Below are positions 35,123 to 46,095 of a stretch of DNA of 64,000 nt, piece by piece; position 1 is the stretch's first letter; each line of letters begins with the position of its first letter. This stretch comes from Leptodactylus fallax (Eukaryota > Chordata > Amphibia > Anura > Leptodactylidae). The notes below the pieces were generated by a model. The model was given only the letters and a program-made list of their open reading frames with translations, was not told where the DNA came from and ran no database searches. Both the position numbers and the translations under genes were made by a program. The stretch is taken from the NCBI GenBank assembly GCA_947044405.1, contig CAMRHE010001093.1:16001-80000 (forward strand), written 5' to 3'.

Positions 35123-35995
35123 CTAGCCTCCGAGATCAGGGAGAATCAGCAGTTGGCCCCACCAGAAACGCCAGAGGAGAAGTTATTTGTTCCTCTACAA
35201 TTAAGATTCCGGTTATTAAAGGAACTACATGATTCTGTGTTATGTGGTCACCTGGGGATTTCTGGCACTGTGAGCCTGGTGTCTCGATATTACTGGTGGC
35301 CTTCAAAATCCCGGGACATTGTAGTCTATGTATCTGTCTGTGAAACTTGTGCTACAGCCAAAGTCCCTAGGGTGAGGCCTTTGGGGGAATTGCTTCCCTT
35401 ACCAGTACCCAAGAGACCTTGGTCTCATATTTCCATGGATTTTGTCACTGATTTGCTTTCTTCTGGAGGAAAAACTATGGTATGGACGGTGGTGGATAGG
35501 TTCAGCAAGATGTGTCATTTCATCCCTTTATCTCAATTGCCTAATGCTAAGACTTTATCCCGCCTATTTTTGGAACTTATTGTAAGAATTCTTGGTGTTC
35601 CTGACAATATCGTCTCTGATAGAGGCGTCCAGTTTGTCTCCAAATTCTGGAAAGCTTTCTGTGGTCTTCTGGGAGTTCAGTTAGCTTTTTCCTCTGCGTT
35701 CCACCCTGAGACCAATGGACAAACCGAGCGCTTTAATCAGACCCTGGAGCAATACTTAAGATGTTATGTTTCCGGTAATCAATCAGATTGGGTGAATTAT
35801 TTAGCGGTAGCTGAGTATCCCATTAATAATCATCATCACGCTGACTTGAACTCATCACCCTTTTTCTGTAATTTTGGTTTTCACCCTCGTTTCTCTTCTT
35901 TCTGTCCTTCTACTATTAATTCTGAAGTTAATGTGGAGGCTGAGACACTCTGGGCTCAAGTTCAGACTAATTTGGGGAACTCAGTCTATTTCTAA
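35123..35995 (+). pseudogene. Gypsy integrase, core intact but ORF broken
   Basis: This is the best-preserved part. A zinc-binding HHCC region is visible (LKELHDSVLCGHLGISG, then CETCATAK at about 35339). The catalytic core has Asp in SHISMDFVTDLL (35436), Asp in NIVSDRGVQFVSKFW (35615) and Glu in HPETNGQTERFNQTLEQYL (35713). Integrase inserts the cDNA copy into the genome. The frame ends at 35995; the linker and a GPY/F-like stretch (KLGPKFIGPYEIIEIINPVS) continue in another frame to about 36194. It has lost the upstream polyprotein and cannot be expressed normally. Confidence 0.9.
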
Positions 35996-36252
35996 GAGGG
36001 CGGCCGATAGGGCCCGTTCTGTGGGTCCTGTTTTTGTTTTAGGAGAGAAGGTCTGGCTCTCCTCTAGAGTTCCATCTCGCAAGTTGGGGCCTAAGTTTAT
36101 TGGTCCTTATGAAATCATTGAAATCATTAACCCTGTCTCTTTTCGTTTGAGGAAAAGCCAATCTTACATAATGTTTTCCATAAATCTATTCTAAAAAAAA
36201 ATTTTTCCGCCTGTCTTTCCCTCTAATTGTCCTCCTTTTCCTGTCTTAGTTG

Positions 36253-36435
36253 AAGGAAATCAGGAGTTTGAGGTGACTAAAATTCTGGATTCTTGAAGGG
36301 TTAGAGGGGTCTTACAGTACCTTGTTCACTGGAAGGGGTACGGTCCAGAAGATCGCTCCTGGGAACCAGCCAGGTCGGTCCACGCGCCAACATTGGTCAG
36401 GAATTTACACCGGAGATTTCATTTTAAACCTGGTC
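36253..36435 (+). pseudogene. Integrase C-terminal chromodomain (one stop)
   Basis: EFEVTKILDS, then a TGA, then [20 protein letters not shown] followed by [10 protein letters not shown]. This is a chromodomain with the expected aromatic positions (Y..VHWKGY, WEP), which in chromoviruses steers integration towards particular chromatin marks. The stop is at a place where a CpG-containing arginine codon would be common, consistent with methylation decay. Confidence 0.88.
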
Positions 36436-36481
36436 AAGCCCTTAGAGGCCCGGTGGGCCCTCGTCGGGGGGAGGGGGGTAC

Positions 36482-36787
36482 TGTTAGGACCGGAGCTGGC
36501 GCCTCTGCAGTAATGCTGTGAGGTGCCGCTCCGGTCCTTTCCAGCACTCACCTGTCTATTTAGCCTCCCTTCCGGTGCTCTGCTCTCGCTGGTTATTCAT
36601 TTCCCCGGGTGTCAGCTCCTCCTCGTTCTCTGTCCCACAACACGGGTCCAAGGCTAGCAGCTGCTTTACAAGGTCCCCATGAAGATAATCTGATAATCTG
36701 ATAATCTAAGTTGTGAGCTGATCATAACCCACCAAGGGAAGCAATTGGTATCAGTGGTCTGACGTCTATCATCCTTTGGTTTTACAC
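36482..36787 (+). repeat. Gypsy 3' LTR
   Basis: It begins tgttaggaccggagctggcg, directly after the purine tract, and probably ends at ggttttaca near 36787 (about 306 bp). The left boundary is firm because of the match to 34175; the right boundary is inferred from a TG...CA rule. The 31-bp satellite follows 75 bases later. Confidence 0.65.
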
Positions 36788-36862
36788 TATTCGCTCTCTG
36801 CACAGTTTTTTTCCATTTCTTTCTACCTCACAGTATATTGTCACAACTTTCACAAAGTTTAA

Positions 36863-37694
36863 AGCCCCATAGTGACCCCTCCATATAGTATAATGCCCCA
36901 TAGTGGCCCCTCCACACAGTATAATGCCCCATAGTGGCCCCTCCACACAGTATAATGCCCCATAGTGGCCCCTGCACACAGTATAATGTCACATAGTGGC
37001 CCCTCCACACAGTATAATGCCCCATAGTGACCCCTCCATACAGTATAATGCCCCATAGTGGACCCTCCACACAGTATAATGTCACATAGTGGCCCCTGCA
37101 CACAGTATAATGTCACATAGTGGCCCCTCCACACAGTATAATGTCCCATAGTGGCCCCTGCACACAGTATAATGTCCCATAGCGGCCCCTCCACACAGTA
37201 TAATGTCACATAGCGACCCCTCCACACAGTATAATGCCCCATAGCGACCCCTCCACACAGTATAATGCCCCATAGTGACCCCTCCACACAGTATAATGCC
37301 CCATAGCGACCCCTCCACACAGTATAATGCCACATAGTGACCCCTCCACACAGTATAATGTCCCATAGTGGCCCCTCCTCACAGTATAATGCCCCATAGT
37401 GGCCCCTGCACACAGTATAATGTCCCATAGTGGCCCCTCCACACAGTATAATGCCCCATAGTGGCCCCTGCACACAGTATAATGTCACATAGTGGCCCCT
37501 CCACACAGTATAATGTCACATAGCGACCCCTCCACACAGTATAATGCCACATAGTGACCCCTCCACACAGTATAATGTCCCATAGTGGCCCCTCCACACA
37601 GTATGTCACATAGCGACCCCTCCACACAGTATAATGCCCCATAGTGACCCCTCCACACAGTATAATGTCCCATAGTGGCCCCTCCACACAGTAT
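36863..37694 (-). repeat. 31-bp minisatellite array, inverted, block 1
   Basis: About 27 units read ccacacagtataatgtcaca followed by tagtggcccct, the reverse complement of the 33153 array. Alternating gcccca/gtcaca/gtccca and gtggcc/gcgacc variants form irregular patterns. The array is cut at gtat (37691-37694) by the solo LTR. Confidence 0.96.
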
Positions 37695-38669
37695 TGTGAA
37701 CCGAGAGCAAGGCAGGTGGTTTGGACTCCGCAACCAGAAATGAACGCACACGCGGTAGTTCAAGAAAAAAATATATATTTACTATAAGTTAATAAAGGTT
37801 AGTTAAAGGTAAAATGACAGGGCTAAAGACAAGCAAAATATACAATATAGCATGAACAATTTCAAGGCAAATTCTGCAATGGTTTCTACTTTTACTCTGT
37901 CCACTTCTGCAGTATGGACACTGAATGAACAATATACTCAAAACTATCCCTAACTGACCCTGACATCACATTTGGGTGCACCCCCTTTTCCCCAGTGGTC
38001 CAGGTGGACCGCTTACAGTCCGTAGAAGCGCGCGGTGGGGCCCAAAGTCGGTCCTTTCTTTTATAATGAAGCGTCCTCTCCTCACGGTTATCAGGATCTT
38101 GGGAGAAATGAAGTCCTCTTTAACAGACAGGGAAACCAACTGAATGCAATGTAATCCAACAGCAGATTCCACTCAGCACACTGACAGTCCTGCCGAATCC
38201 ATACACTGAGCTGGGATGTAAGCCGGGATTTAGCAGGTGCCGTCCAGTACATCAACAGCACTGCGAGTCTCTATCTGTGGTATCCATATACACAGTCACA
38301 ATGTCAGTCTCACTGATCAGCCACTGAGCACAGTTCCTTTCACGTGGACTCACTAGTCCTGTTGTCTCTTTACACTCTGTTTGTCTCTGGACCAAGATAC
38401 AGCTTAGCTGTACAGAAAAATCTCCACACCAGTTCAATACAACACTTGCCAAGATGGCTGCTGCTCTCTGTCTCGTCACTTCCTGCTTCTCTGCTCACAC
38501 TCTGTCTGCAGAACAGGCAGGCTGACATAAAAGGGGGGGGTCTCACTCCAGCATCATGTCACAATTACAATGGCTGCTGTCTTAAAGGAACAGAATCACA
38601 GAAATACATTCAACATTAACAGTTTATACAGACAAATGAAGCTTAAGACAACATTGGCTGTCTCTTACA
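37695..38669 (-). mobile_element. Solo LTR with 4-bp target duplication
   Basis: 975 bp starting tgtgaaccgagagc and ending gctgtctcttaca, flanked by gtat (37691-37694 and 38670-38673) in the middle of a satellite unit. TG...CA ends and a 4-bp duplication fit an endogenous-retrovirus type LTR. A TATA-like ttataaaag reads on the minus strand at about 38055-38070, so I favour minus orientation. Short open frames inside it lack motifs. Confidence 0.75.
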
Positions 38670-38832
38670 GTATAATGCCCCATAGTGGCCCCTCCACACA
38701 GTATAATGTCACATAGCGACCCCTCCACACAGTATAATGCCACATAGTGACCCCTCCACACAGTATAATGTCCTATAGTGGCCCCTGCACACAGTATAAT
38801 GCCCCATAGTGGCCCCTGCACACAGTATAGAT
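38670..38832 (-). repeat. 31-bp minisatellite array, inverted, block 2
   Basis: Five units continue the 36863-37694 array after the solo LTR. Confidence 0.94.
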
Positions 38833-39110
38833 GTCTCACAGTATAATGTGGAGAGTATTAAGATTGTAGGCCAAGGAAACGTGATAAACATAAAAACCAA
38901 TGTTACTCACCCATCCTGGGCTTCGCCACAGTCCTCTTCAATGATGCCACAGACGTGGGTTATGCGTCATGACAGCCTGACTCATGTGACGTCTGTGATG
39001 TCACTAAAAAGCCTGAAGACAACAGGAAGTGCTGAAGGAGCCCAGGAGAAGTAAATATAACTCCGATCATTATACTCTGGGGTCTGAAGAGAGGCCTCAC
39101 TTAATGATCC
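38833..39110. repeat. Second copy of the foldback repeat family
   Basis: It contains an inverted pair (gatgccacagacgtgggtta against gtgacgtctgtgatgtcact) around 38941-39005 and the phrase atcattatactctggggtct near 39067, the reverse complement of part of the 19340-19390 flank. It is the same family as 19290-19660 with a different, shorter hairpin core. Confidence 0.55.
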
Positions 39111-39263
39111 CAGCTCCTGCTCACGGGTGTCTCCACTTCCCTTTCTGCCCTTCAGGGGGCACCATGTATCGCATATCACGTTGTGGCGCATGGGGCCCCC
39201 TGGGGGAGGCGCCTGTGAGCAGGAACGAGGATTGGTAAATAAAGAGGGCCCATTAACTGCTGG

Positions 39264-39588
39264 GTCACATCAGATTGCACCTGCACATTTATTGGTTACG
39301 TTGCGGTCACATCAGATTGCACCTGCACATTTATTGGTTACGTTGCGGTCACATCAGATTGCACCTGCACATTTATTGGTTACGTTGCGGTCACATCAGA
39401 TTGCTCCTGCACATTTATTGGTTACGTTGCGGTCACATCAGATTGCTCCTGCACATTTATTGGTTACGTTGCGATCACATCAGATTGCACCTACACATTT
39501 ATTGGTTACGTTGCGGTCACATCAGATTGCACCTGCACATTTATTGGTTACGTTGCGGTCACATCAGATTGCACCTGCACATTTATTA
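39264..39588 (+). repeat. 42-bp minisatellite, 8 copies
   Basis: Units contain cacatcagattgcacctgca followed by catttattggttacgttgcg. Substitutions are few (ttgctcc, cctacac, gcgatc). The last copy passes into cacatttattacactttg, which matches the isolated unit at 18588. Open frames across it are artefacts of the length being divisible by 3. Confidence 0.96.
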
Positions 39589-40171
39589 CACTTTGTTGTT
39601 CCGTCTTCCAGCACTTTCTATGTGCACTGGACGGGTAGTGCGAGGTTCTTCGCATTCCTTTGTGTTATTTCCTGGAAAGGTGAAGTGTAAAGTATTTCTG
39701 TGCATTCACATCTGAGCCCTGAGGGTGCATGTACTGAAAGATTTAGTGAGTTGTGCTTCCATAAGATTACTCAACTTTCCCAGGATCCTGAATGACAGAT
39801 CTACATGGTTATACAGTAATACAGGAGCAGGGATGTGTGGCTTTACATCAGGGCTCTCTGTAGCCAGGGAAAGCTGGGTGCCAGCCCTACTGCTAACTGG
39901 GATGGTGCGTAGTACACAGCATAGATTCCAGTTGCCTTGGTGAGTGACATTTTGGCACCGATTCACACCACAAGTCAGGGCTTATTTGCATGATGGCCGG
40001 GAATCCACCTGCTAGTCACAGAAGAAGGAAGCAGCGAGTATGCGGCCACTTACTGGCATATATTGTGTCGCCCTGGGGGGTTCTTGTTGTCAGGTCATTA
40101 TTAGAATGGATTTCGACAATAGAAAAAAGTTTTGCTTTTTTCTCTTTCATAATAAGAGAAAACTGAACATA
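39589..40171. other. No gene recognised
   Basis: Low-copy-looking sequence; no domain, element end or RNA gene recognised. Confidence 0.5.
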
Positions 40172-41698
40172 TAGATTTTAAGGGGACACTATGTATAGAT
40201 TATTTAGTATAAGGGGACACTATGTATAGATTATTTAGTATAAGGGGACACTATGTATAGATTATTTAGTATAAGGGGACACTATGTATAGATTATTTAG
40301 TATAAGGGGACACTATGTATAGATTATTTAGTATAAGGGGACATTATGTATAGAATATATATTATAAGGGGACACTATGTATAAATTATATAGTATAAGG
40401 GGACACTATGTATAGATTATTTAGTATAAGGGGACATTATTTATGTATAGAATATATATTATAAGGGGACACTATATATAGAATATATATTATAAGGGGA
40501 CACTTTGTATAGATTATTTAGTATAAGGGGACACTATGTATAGATTATTTAGTATAAGGGGACACTATGTATAGATTATTTAGTATAAGGGGACACTATG
40601 TATAGATTATTTAGTATAAGGGGACATTATGTATAGAATATATATTATAAGGGGACACTATGTATAAATTATATAGTATAAGGGGACACTATGTATAGAT
40701 TATTTAGTATAAGGGGACATTATTTATGTATAGAATATATATTATAAGGGGACACTGTATATAGAATATATATTATAATGGGACACTTTGTATAGATTAT
40801 TTAGTATAAGGGGACACTATGTATAGATTATTTAGTATAAGGGGACACTATGTATAGATTATTTAGTATAAGGGGACACTATGTATAGATTATTTAGTAT
40901 AAGGGGACACTATGTATAGATTATTTAGTATAAGGGGACATTATGTATAGAATATATATTATAAGGGGACACTATGTATAAATTATATAGTATAAGGGGA
41001 CACTATGTATAGATTATTTAGTATAAGGGGACATTATTTATGTATAGAATATATATTATAAGGGGACACTGTATATAGAATATATATTATAAGGGGACAC
41101 TTTGTATAGATTATTTAGTATAAGGGGACACTATGTATAGATTATTTAGTATAAGGGGACACTGTGTATAGATTATATATTATAAGGGGACATTATGTAT
41201 AGAATATATATTATAAGGGGACACTATGTGTAGATTATATAGTATAAGGGGACTCTATGTATAGATTATTTAGTATAAGGGGACACTATTTATGTATAGA
41301 ATATATATTATAAGGGGACACTATGTATAGATTATTTAGTATAAGGGGACACTATGTATAGATTATTTAGTATAAGGGGACACTATGTATAGATTATTTA
41401 GTATAAGGGGACACTATGTATAGATTATTTAGTATAAGGGGACACTATGTATAGATTATATATTATAAGGGGACATTATGTATAGAATATATATTATAAG
41501 GGGACACTATGTGTAGATTATATAGTATAAGGGGACTCTATGTATAGATTATTTAGTATAAGGGGACACTATGTATAGATTATTTAGTATAAGGGGACAC
41601 TATGTATAGATTATTTAGTATAAGGGGACACTATGTATAGATTATATATTATAAGGGGACACTATGTATAGAATATATATTATAAGGGGACACTTTGT
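40172..41698 (+). repeat. 31-bp AT-rich minisatellite, left block
   Basis: About 49 units contain ataaggggacactatgtata followed by gattatttagt. A longer variant (ggacattatttatgtataga) recurs near 40431, 40717 and 41029, marking a higher-order repeat of about nine to ten units. The array is split by the CR1 element. Confidence 0.96.
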
Positions 41699-41750
41699 GA
41701 GTCACGTGAGCGGGAAGAGTCAGCTGTGAGCAGCGTGCGGAGGGGCTTGC

Positions 41751-41985
41751 ACAGCGGCAGAGGCCCAGTGCGGCCAGGAGAGAGCTGCCGGCTTACTGCC
41801 GGGCGGCAGCACAGCGGTGAACAGCGGCAGCGGCCCAGTGCGGCCAGGAGAGAGCTGCCGGCTTACTGCCGGGCGGCAGCACAGCGGTGAACAGCGCAGC
41901 GGCCCAGTGCGGCCAGGAGAGAGCTGCAGGCTTACTGCCGGGCGGCAGCACAGCGGTGAACAGCGGCAGCGGCCCAGTGCGGCCT
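41751..41985 (+). repeat. 70-bp tandem repeats in CR1 5' UTR
   Basis: The phrase gcccagtgcggccaggagag recurs at 41763, 41833 and 41902, and gcccagtgcggcc again at 41972 (spacings 70, 69, 70). GC-rich monomers upstream of ORF1 could serve as an internal promoter, as 5' monomers do in some LINEs; that role is inferred. Confidence 0.85.
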
Positions 41986-42084
41986 ACAAGGGAAGGAGCC
42001 ACGGACACCCAGACCAGAACAGTGGGGCTAGGAGAGAGCTTCACGGCGGTGAGTAGCGGCCCAGCACGGCCAGAAGAGAGGAAT

Positions 42085-43101
42085 ATGGAAGAGGAGAAAA
42101 CTCACATGGTAAGCTGCAGCATATGCTATATGTTTACAGATTTGCCTGACCATAAAGACAACTTCACCTGTATGAAATGCAAACTAGTGGCCCTTTTAGA
42201 AGATAAAGTGCAGAGGTTGGAAGAAAGAATAGAGACGTTTAGAGGCATCAAAGAAAGTGAGGTTTTTATTGATGAAGCAGAAGCAAGCCTCTTGAATATA
42301 GTAAGGGAAGAAAGTATGAGAGAGCCTACTGTGGTGGAGGCTGAAGCAAACCTCCTAAATATAGTAAGGGAAGAATACTTGAGGGAACCTACAGAGGCAG
42401 ATAAATGGATACAGGTGACCAAGAGATGCAAAAGGATCACAAGGCCATCACCACTTACACAGCTAGGTAACCGATATGAAACTCTTATGCAGACTGATGA
42501 AAATGATAAGAATAATCTATCAGCAAAAGAAGAAACAAAAGTCACCCAGAGACAAGAGGGAGCAACAAGAAATAGCGTAGCGAGGAAAAAAAGAAGAGTA
42601 GTGGTTATGGGCGACTCACTGCTAAGGGGCACAGAGGCAGCTGTCTGCAGGCCAGATATAACGGCACGAGAAGTATGCTGCCTCCCAGGAGCAAAAGTTA
42701 GGGGTGTGGCCGATAGGATTCCATGCCTCTTCAGCTCCAAGGATAACTACCCATTTTTGCTGATACATGTGGGTACAAACGACACGGCAAAAAATGATTT
42801 ACCAACTATTCGTAAAGACTTTGAAAATCTAGGAAAGAAAGTGAAGGAACTGGATGCGCAGGTAGTATTTTCATCAATTCTCCCAGTTGATGGTTATGGT
42901 ATCAGGAGATGGAATAAAATACTAGAGGTAAACAAGTGGCTTCGGCAGTGGTGTAGAGAGCAAGGATTTGGATTTCTGGACCATGGAGTGAATTACCTCT
43001 ATGATGGACTCCTTGCTAGAGACGGGATACATCTCACAAAGCCTGGGAAACACATATTTGCCAGAAGACTTGCCACACTTATCAGGAGGGCTTTAAACTA
43101 G
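42085..43101 (+). CDS. CR1 LINE ORF1 protein with SGNH esterase domain
   Basis: 338 residues from the ATG at 42085 (MEEEKTHM); the frame is open upstream through the 5' UTR monomers, so this start is chosen because the cysteine motif follows directly. Residues 11-32 form a C-x2-C-x14-C-x2-C zinc-binding motif. Residues ~34-60 are coil-prone. Residues ~66-103 hold an internal duplication (LLNIVREE twice). Residues ~172-338 are an SGNH/GDSL hydrolase of the kind found in CR1-group ORF1 proteins: VVVMGDSLLRG with Ser178, LIHVGTNDT with Asn232, and RDGIHLT with Asp313/His316. All three blocks are present. ORF1 is thought to bind RNA and act as an acetyl-esterase in the retrotransposition particle. 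It ends 11 bases before the ORF2 start. No break is seen. Confidence 0.9.
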   Translation: MEEEKTHMVSCSICYMFTDLPDHKDNFTCMKCKLVALLEDKVQRLEERIETFRGIKESEVFIDEAEASLLNIVREESMREPTVVEAEANLLNIVREEYLREPTEADKWIQVTKRCKRITRPSPLTQLGNRYETLMQTDENDKNNLSAKEETKVTQRQEGATRNSVARKKRRVVVMGDSLLRGTEAAVCRPDITAREVCCLPGAKVRGVADRIPCLFSSKDNYPFLLIHVGTNDTAKNDLPTIRKDFENLGKKVKELDAQVVFSSILPVDGYGIRRWNKILEVNKWLRQWCREQGFGFLDHGVNYLYDGLLARDGIHLTKPGKHIFARRLATLIRRALN

Positions 43102-43112
43102 AAGAGGAGGGG

Positions 43113-46008
43113 ATGGGAAGTAAAAAGAAAGACAAGAACATGCAGCTAAAGGATATACTAAACAAGGTTACTAGATGTGGTAAAGAGGACCTAAGACAGG
43201 ATACTCAGAAGGAAATTAAGAAAAAGGAAGTACCAGAGCGCAATCTGAAATGTTTTTACACAAATGCGCAAAGCTTGGGAAATAAACAGGGAGAATTAGA
43301 GCTGATAATACAGAAGGAAAAATATGATGTCATTGGTATTACAGAAACTTGGTGGAACGATAAGCATGATTGGAATATACAGATGGAAGGATACAACTTA
43401 TTCAAAAAAAATAGAACTAATAAAAGAGGGGGAGGAGTTGCATTGTATGTTAAAAAAAGATCACATTTCCACGGAAATCACAGTTTTACAAAATGATAAC
43501 TTATTGGAAAATATTTGGGTAACAATTCAGGGGAAAAACAATGATAAGGACATCATAATAGGTGTTTATTATAGACCACCAGGACAGACAGAAGACAGGG
43601 ATGAGATTTTTTCACAGCAAATGACCACGCTTTCGAAGAAATTTGAAATTGTTATCATGGGAGACTTTAATTACCCAGATATTCATTGGGAAACTCACAC
43701 AGCTACGAGTAAAAGCTCTATCAAATTTTTATCCTCTCTAGCAGACAATTTCATTGCCCAGTTAGTAGAAGAAAACACAAGAGGAACATCCATTCTGGAC
43801 TTAGTTTTAACTAATAAGGAGGACATGGTTAAGGAATTAAGGGTAGCAGGGACATTGGGATTCAGCGACCATGCTATACTCGAGTTTGGGGTTGTAAGAA
43901 GAAGAAGACCTGAGAAGACAAAGACTAGAAGACTCAATTTTAGTAGGGCAGATTTTAGGGGCCTAAAGGTAAGGGTTAGTAGAATTCCATGGCGAAAATT
44001 ACTTAAGCACAAAAATGCACATGAGGGGTGGGAAATTTTCCGTAGGGAAATCATTAATGCACAGGAACTAACAATACCTAGAAGCAAGAAAAATGGGAAT
44101 CACCTAAAAACTCCAGGATGGATGACCAAAAAATTACATAACCTACTAAAAAAGAAAAAGGGAACTTACAACAAGTGGAAGATGGGAGCTATATCTAAGG
44201 GAGAGTATACAGCAGTTTGCAGACTCTGCAAGATAAGCATTAAAAAAGCCAAGGCTGAATACGAATTGAAGCTTGCAAAAGAAGTTAAGAGTAATGTAAA
44301 AGGTTTTTGGGGATATGTTAAGAGCAAAAGAAAAGTGAAGGAAACCATTGGAGTCCTAAAGAACGAAAAGGGTGAAAAAGTTAACGTGGTGGATCAGCAG
44401 GTGGAGTTACTAAATTCATATTTTGTATCCGTCTTCTCCCAAGAAATGGATGGAAATATCAACATTAATGGTGATAGTGATGAGGGGAATGAGGACTCCA
44501 AGCTGATTATAAGTGAAGGTTTGGTAAGAGAACATTTAGCTAAGATTAAGGAAACCAAGTCCCCAGGACCGGATGATTTACACCCTAGAGTTTTAAAAGA
44601 ATTAGCAGAGGAAATAACAGAACCCCTTGCAATAATCTTTAATAAGTCATGGGAGACAGGAGTGGTCCCTCTAGATTGGAAAAGGGCAAATGTGGTCCCC
44701 ATCTACAAAAAGGGGAATAGGGACGACCCAGGAAATTATAGGCCGGTAAGTCTGACCTCGATAGTAGGAAAAATCTTTGAACAAATCGTTAAAGAACATT
44801 TAATTAGGTACCTGGATGGGAAGGCTTTAATTAATCAAAGCCAGCACGGCTTTATGCCTAATAAATCTTGCCAGACTAATCTTATTTCCTTCTATAATAA
44901 AGTCACTGAATGGTTGGACCAGGGGAATGCAGTGGACATAGTATATCTTGACTTTAGTAAGGCCTTTGATAAAGTATCACATAACATTCTTATTGAAAAA
45001 ATGATCAAGTATGGCTTTGATAAAATATCAGTGAGGTGGGTTCACAATTGGCTTAATGATCGGGCACAACGAGTAATTCTAAATGGCTATACATCAAACT
45101 GGAAGAAAGTAAAAAGCGGGGTGCCGCAGGGCTCTGTCCTGGGCCCAGTACTTTTTAATATTTTTATAAATGATCTGGACGATGGGGCTAATGGGGAACT
45201 AATAAAATTTGCAGATGATACAAAGCTAGGAGGAATGGCCAACACTAGAGAGGAGAGAGAATGCATCCAAAAGGACTTAGACACACTGGAACAATGGGCT
45301 GAGGTGAACAAAATGGTATTCAACAGGGACAAATGCAAAGTCCTACATCTGGGTAACAGAAATGCAAGAAGCATATATAGTATGGGAGGAATAGTACTAA
45401 GTGAGAGTACAGGGGAAAAGGATCTGGGCATAATAATAGATCGCAAACTCAACATGAGTCAACAGTGCGGTGCGGTGGCTAAAAAGGCTAATAAAATTCT
45501 AGGATGTATCAAGACGAGCATTGAAGCTAGATCAAGAGAGGTAATTATTCCGCTGTACTCTGCCCTGGTCAGACCCCACCTGGAATACTGTGTACAGTTC
45601 TGGGCTCCCCAGTTTAAGAAAGACATCGATTTATTGGAGCAGGTCCAGAGAAGAGCAACCAAAATGGTGGAAGGTCTACAAATCATGTCCTACGAGGAGA
45701 GGCTAAAAGAATTGGGACTGCTTAGTTTGCAGAAGAGAAGGCTAAGGGGAGACTTAATAGCGGTATTTAAATATCTGAAAGGTTGTCACAGTGCAGAGGG
45801 ATCTACCCTATTCTCATTAGCAGAAGGAAGCACGAGAAGTAATGGGATGAAACTAAGGGGAAGGAGATTCAGATTAGACATTAGGAAAAACTTTCTAACA
45901 GTAAGGGTAGTGAGGGAGTGGAATAGGCTGCCACGGGAGGTGGTGAGTTCTTCATCAATTGAAATCTTCAAGCGGAAACTGGATAGGTATATAGCTGGGA
46001 TGTTTTAG
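43113..46008 (+). pseudogene. CR1 LINE ORF2 (endonuclease + reverse transcriptase), one frameshift
   Basis: ORF2 nicks target DNA and copies the RNA into it. The first segment (43113-43496) carries the start of the APE endonuclease (CFYTNAQSLGNK, IGITETWW at about 43331) and RGGGVALYVKK. The remainder is in another frame to 46008 and includes IMGDFNYPDIHW (43654), SDHAILEFG (43864), the RT blocks SPGPDDLHPRVLKELA, YLDFSKAFDKVSH (44944), GVPQGSVLGP and the active site FADDTKLGG (45208-45219), and a C-terminal tail with FLDIRK-like and WNRLP motifs. The frames change at an A7 run (43452-43458), a typical slippage or sequencing-error site; elsewhere the frame is clean. It may therefore be real decay by one base or an assembly error. 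Confidence 0.92.
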
Positions 46009-46059
46009 GAATTCCTGCTTTTGCAGGGGGTTGGACTCGATGGCCCTTGAGGTCCCTTC

Positions 46060-46095
46060 CAACTCAAACAAACAAACAAACAAACAAACAAACAA
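46060..46095 (+). repeat. (AAAC)n tail of the CR1 element
   Basis: About eight aaac/caaa units end the LINE before the satellite resumes with gattatttagtataagggg. Confidence 0.88.

Larger units (their letters stand above)
34175..36787 (+). mobile_element. Truncated Gypsy (Ty3) chromovirus
   Basis: The left end carries about 65 bp (34175-34239, tgttaggaccggagccggca...) matching the first part of the right LTR at 36482. Immediately after comes the middle of a reverse transcriptase, so the rest of the 5' LTR, the leader, gag, protease and the RT active site are deleted. The order RT - RNase H - integrase - chromodomain - LTR is that of Gypsy chromoviruses. A purine tract (ggggggaggggggta) precedes the right LTR, which probably ends near 36787. 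Confidence 0.9.
41699..46095 (+). mobile_element. Near-full-length CR1 LINE
   Basis: About 4.4 kb with a GC-rich 5' UTR, ORF1, ORF2 and a short 3' UTR carrying ggttggactcgatggccctt then gaggtcccttccaactc, a CR1-type ending, followed by an (aaac)n tail. It sits inside the 31-bp AT-rich satellite. No clear target duplication is visible, which is common for CR1. Only one reading-frame break is seen in the whole element. Confidence 0.93.

Noticed and set aside
36782..37763. Overlapping minus-strand frames of 65-215 codons
   Set aside because: All derive from the 31-bp satellite read in several phases.
42126..45971. Minus-strand frames of 60-204 codons in the CR1 element
   Set aside because: Antisense shadows of ORF1 and ORF2.
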